Positions 60,356-64,000 of a stretch of DNA of 64,000 bases are shown here, in pieces (the first letter of the stretch is position 1; every line of letters begins with the position of its first letter). The stretch covers positions 150,931,648 to 150,995,647 of the forward strand of contig OW240920.1 of assembly GCA_933207985.1 (NCBI GenBank), written 5' to 3'. A program made the translations under genes and the position numbers. Origin of the DNA: Pelobates cultripes. Its lineage: Eukaryota; Chordata; Amphibia; Anura; Pelobatidae. The notes under the pieces were generated by a model that saw nothing but the letters and a program-made list of their open reading frames with translations, was not told where the DNA came from and made no database searches.

Positions 60356-63300
60356 GTGGGTAACTTCATTTACTGATGTTTAACAAAATCCCCAGACATG
60401 ATCTGACCACTCGTTGTGTTTGAAGCAGATCTTGTCACGTTGCGATATATCTGTCATCCAAGAAGTTCGAGACTCTAAAGGAGAAGCCATCCCTGCCCTG
60501 GTAAAGGAACTTAACAGGTAAGTACCAAACCAAATATGTGCATAAAAATCCCAACCCTGTTTCACAGTAATAATCCACTATATATCCTCAACCAAAATTA
60601 TAAATCTTTAAGATGGCCACCGCCACATGTTTGAATCTGTTCCAGTTAAAAGTCCAAGGGGCAGAAACAACACTTTTGAAAATGGGTTATCACAGGGCCC
60701 ATACTCCCAGGGTAGGAGGCTGACAAACAGGCCCCTCCAAAAACCAGTGGCGAAGTTGCTTTCATCACACCCTCTCTCTAACCCTAGCCATAAATCTTAA
60801 CCCTCTCTCTAAACCTAAATCTAAACCCCTCTCTCTGACCCTAAACCTAAATCTCAATCCCTCCCTCTGACCCTAAACCTAAATCTTAACCCTTTTCTCT
60901 AACCCTAAACCAAAATTTCAATCTCTCTCTAGCCCTAAACCTAAATCCAAACCTCTCCCTCTAACCCGAACCCTAAATCTCAACCCCTCTCTCTAACCCT
61001 AAACCTAAATCTCAACCCCTCTCTCTAGCCCTAAACCTAAATCTCAACCCCTCTCTAACCAAAAATCTAAATCTCAACCCCTCTCTAGCCCTAAACCCAA
61101 ATCCCAACCTCTCCCTTTAACCCTAAACCTAAATCTCAACCCCTCTCTCTAACCCTAACCCTAAATCTCAACCTCTCCCTCTAACCCTAAACCTAAATCT
61201 CAACCCCTCTCTCTAACCCTAAACCTAAATCTTAACCCCTTTCTCTAACCCTAAATCTCAACCCCTTTCTCTAACCCTAACCCTAAATCTCAACCACTCT
61301 CTCTAACCCTAAATCTCAGCCCCTCTCTTTAACCCTAAACCTAAATCTCAACCCCTCTCTCTAACCCTAAACCTAAATCTTAACCCCTTTCTCTAACCCT
61401 AAATCTCAACCCCTTTCTCTAACCCTAAATCTCAACCCCTTTCTCTAACCCTAACCCTAAATCTCAACCACTCTCTCTAACCCTAAATCTCAACCCCTCT
61501 CTTTAACCCTAAACCTAAATCCCAACCTCTCCCTCTAACCCTAAACCTAAATATCAACTCCTCTCTCTAGCCCTAAACCTAAATCCTAACCTCTCCCTCT
61601 AACCATAAACCTAAATCTTAACCCCTCTCTCTAACCCTAATCCTAAATCTCAACCCCTCTCTCTAACACTAAACCCAAGTCTCAAACCCTCTCTCTAGCC
61701 CTAAACCTAAATCCCAACTTCTCCCTCTAACCCTAAACCTAAATCTTAACCCTTCTCTCTAACCATAGTCCTAAATCCCAACCCCTCTCTCTAACCCTAA
61801 ACCTAAATCTTAACCCCTCCCTCTAACCATAGTCCTAAATCCCAACCCCTCTCTCTAACCATAAACCTAAATATCAACCCCTCACCTTAACCCTAATTCT
61901 AAATCTCAACCCCTCTCTCTAACCCTAACCATAAATCTCAACCCCTCTCTCTAACCCTAACCATAAATCTCAACCCCTCTCTCTAGCCCCTCTTAACCCC
62001 TCTCTCTAGCCCTAAACCTAAACTTAAAATAAACCTCTTTTTAACCCTAACCATAAATCTCAACCCCTTTCTCTTGCCTTAAACCTAAATCTAAACCCCT
62101 CTGTCTAACCCTAGCTAGAGAGAGGTTAAACCTTAAACTTAACCCCTCTCTCTAGCCCTAAACCCCAACCTCTCCCTCTAACCCTAAACCTAAATCTTAA
62201 CCTCTCTCTCTAATCATAAACCTAAATCTTAATCCCTCTCTCTAGCCCTAAACCTAAATCCCAACCCCTCCCTCTAAACCTAAATCTCAACCTCTCCCTC
62301 TAACCATAAACCTCTCCCTCTAACCCTAAACCTCTCTCTAACCATAATCCTAAATATCAACCCCTCTCTCTAGCCCTAAACCTAAATCTCAACCCCTCTC
62401 TCTAACCCTAACCATAAACTCAACCCCTCTCTCTAACCCTAAACCTTAAATTTAACCCCTCTCTCTAATCCTAAATCTCAACCACTCTCTAGCCCTAAAC
62501 CTAAATCCCAACCTCTCCCTCTAATCCTAAATCTTAACCCCTCACTAACCATAAACCTAAATCTCAACCCCTCTCTCTAGCCTTAAACCTAAATCCCAAC
62601 CCCTCTCTCTAACCCTAAACCTAAATCTTATCCCCTCTCTCTAACCCTAAACCCAAGTCTCAACCCCTCCCTCTAACCCTAAACCTAAATCTTAACCCCT
62701 CCCTCTAACCATAGTCCTAAATCCCAACCCCTCTCTCTAACCATAAACCTAAATATCAACCCCTCACCTTAACCCTAATTCTAAATCTCAACCCCTCTCT
62801 CTAACCCTAATTCTAAATCTCAACCCCTCTCTCTAACCCTAACCATAAATCTCAACCCCTCTCTCTAGCCCCTCTTAACCCCTCTCTCTAGCCCTAAACC
62901 TAAACTTAAAATAAACCTCTCTCTAACCCTAGCCATGAATCTCAATCCCCTCTTTTTAACCCTAACCCTAAATCCAAACCCCTCTGTCTAACCCTAGCTA
63001 GAGAGAGGGGTTAAACCTTAAACTTAACACCTCTCTCTAGCCCTAAACCCCAACCTCTCCCTCTAACCCTAAACCTAAATCTTAACCTCTCTCTCTAATC
63101 ATAAACCTAAATCTTAATCCCTCTCTCTAGCCCTAAACCTAAATCCCAACCCCTCCCTCTAAACCTAAATCTCAACCCCTCTCTCTGACCCTAAACCTAA
63201 ATCCCAACCCCTCCCTCTAAACCTAAATCTCAACCCCTCTCTCTGACCCTAAACCTAAATCGCAACCCCTCTCTCTAAACCTGAATCCCAACCTCTCCCT

Positions 63301-63533
63301 CTAACCCTAAACCTCTCCCTAACCATAAACCTAAATCTTAATTCCTCTCTCTAACCCTAAATATTAACCCCTCTCTCTAACCCTAAATCTTAAAACTGTT
63401 TTATGCCAGATGTTTAATCTCATGGATTTTCTTTAACCCATTCCAGGTATGATAATTCCCATTTGTACATGCACTTGGACAGTAAAAGGCTGGGGAAAAA
63501 TAGCTACAAGGAGCAGTATGTCTTTATCTATAG
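60218..63533 (+). CDS. dnase1l1: DNase I family endonuclease, first three coding exons (dnase1l1), continues past the window
   Basis: Join 60218-60355, 60429-60517, 63447-63533 with AG/GT sites and matching phases. The start at 60218 gives a signal peptide (MEVPTLFLLLSFAEITAAA), so the ATGs at 60176 and 60191 are less likely. The mature part begins FKICAFNIKSFGE. Exon 2 carries IQEVRDS with the catalytic glutamate and arginine equivalent to DNase I E39 and R41. Exon 3 carries LGKNSYKEQYVFIYR, equivalent to Y76 and E78. These enzymes are secreted or membrane-bound divalent-metal endonucleases. DNASE1L1 is chosen over DNASE1 and DNASE1L3 because of the RCDI..QEV..S.G.AIP.L..ELNR.D pattern and the head-to-head position next to tafazzin. 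Later exons with both catalytic histidines are outside the window. Confidence 0.9.
60429..60517 (+). CDS. dnase1l1: dnase1l1 coding exon 2
   Basis: Encodes ILSRCDISVIQEVRDSKG then EAIPALVKELN. Acceptor TGAAGCAG, donor GTAAGT. The preceding intron is only 73 bp. Confidence 0.92.
60760..63400. repeat. CCCTAA-rich minisatellite in dnase1l1 intron 2
   Basis: About 2.6 kb of units close to 34 bp: CTCTCTCTAACCCTAAACC then TAAATCTCAACCCCT. A second-order duplication of about 882 bp is visible (for example AGTCCTAAATCCC at 61831 and 62713). Neither a true telomeric run nor a coding region. Confidence 0.93.
63447..63533 (+). CDS. dnase1l1: dnase1l1 coding exon 3
   Basis: Encodes YDNSHLYMHLDSKRLG then KNSYKEQYVFIY, with the arginine codons at both ends split by introns as in the family. 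Acceptor TTCCAG, donor GTACAG. Confidence 0.92.
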
Positions 63534-63868
63534 GTACAGTACAATCCTCTTTATCATACTAATAAAAACACTGATATACAGTTATTTATTGTACGCAAGA
63601 AAAGAAATAGCAGTCTCACAAAATGGTATTTTATACAAATACAATATCATAGAGGCTCTAACTAACAACTTGAATTAGTTGCCATGGCAGACAGACACCA
63701 GGCAGCCAATTCGAGACCAGGATCTGGCCATGCGCTCATGTGAGGAGCCCAGTTTGGCACTGTCGCCATGCCAAGGGGACACATCTCCCGGTCTGAGGCA
63801 TACTGCGGAGGACAGGAGACCCTGTGTGGGAAAGGGATTAACTGTGTCAGGGTCTAATTTGCCTTACC

Positions 63869-64000
63869 CTGGCTCCCACGTTGCCCAACATCAGGGCTGC
63901 AGGATACACAGTGCCATGCTGTCAGAACCGCATGTCCAGGATAACAGATGGCACTGTGTATCCTGCAGCCCTGATGTTGGTGGGCAGCGTGGGAGCCAGG
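63869..64000. mobile_element. Inverted repeat of unidentified element, runs to the window end
   Basis: About 50-bp arms, CTGGCTCCCACG, CCAACATCAGGGCTGCAG and GATACACAGTGCCAT, return as the reverse complement at 63948-64000 around a loop of about 30 bp. It may be one end of, or all of, a foldback element. Confidence 0.6.

Noticed and set aside
60760..63400. Interstitial telomere
   Set aside because: CCCTAA occurs once or twice per unit but never as a pure run; it is a 34-bp minisatellite.
60218..63533. Assignment to DNASE1L3 or DNASE1
   Set aside because: Exon 2 residues and the position next to tafazzin fit DNASE1L1 better, although the later exons are not visible.

Overview
The window is vertebrate genomic DNA, most likely from a frog or toad. 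It holds two recognisable host genes in a very transposon-rich setting. The amphibian reading is inferred from the mix of DIRS-like, Penelope-like, L1, chromovirus and Gmr1-like retroelements, hAT elements and many small TTAA-flanked elements with AGGAACACTATAG-type ends. No species can be named from the sequence alone.

Host genes. The minus strand carries a complete tafazzin gene. Ten coding exons between 44939 and 12207 have consensus splice sites, join in frame and encode 260 residues. The plus strand carries the first three coding exons of a DNase I family gene, best read as dnase1l1 (60218-63533), which continues beyond the window. The two genes are head to head, as TAFAZZIN and DNASE1L1 are in human Xq28. 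A short segment near 45.88-46.01 kb with a CRE-like site, a CCAAT box and two divergent YY1-like sites is the best candidate for a shared promoter.

Layout. 1-2728: DIRS-like element (minus). 2729-8181: nearly intact chromodomain Ty3/Gypsy element with 5-bp target duplication. 8356-10978: probable hAT element containing a solo LTR (8877-9878). 11.1-44.9 kb: tafazzin. Its introns hold a 39-bp minisatellite, a Penelope-like element (14204-16612), a solo LTR, a decayed DIRS element with a LINE insert, a large L1 (22.2-31.6 kb) rearranged by two inverted hAT copies, another LTR, several TTAA elements, a Gmr1-like element (35770-40410) and a 1.75-kb palindromic TTAA element. 44.98-45.80 kb: simple-repeat tract with a 100-N gap. 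46.2-50.3 kb: about 44 copies of a 94-bp satellite. 50.3-51.3 kb: endogenous retrovirus LTR and leader. 51.4-58.3 kb: second Gmr1-like element (minus), whose LTR is split by a hAT element (55039-57562). 58.3-60.0 kb: 48-bp and 60-bp tandem arrays. 60.2-64 kb: dnase1l1, with a 2.6-kb CCCTAA-rich array in its second intron.

Most notable: (i) two Gmr1-like elements with integrase before reverse transcriptase and a SCAN-like capsid segment; (ii) an L1 whose middle is inverted between inverted hAT copies, with the 8-bp target duplication marking the event; (iii) a symmetric TCTCGCGAGA - RFX X-box - TCTCGCGAGA cassette shared by two hAT families; (iv) a hairpin present in five related LTRs.
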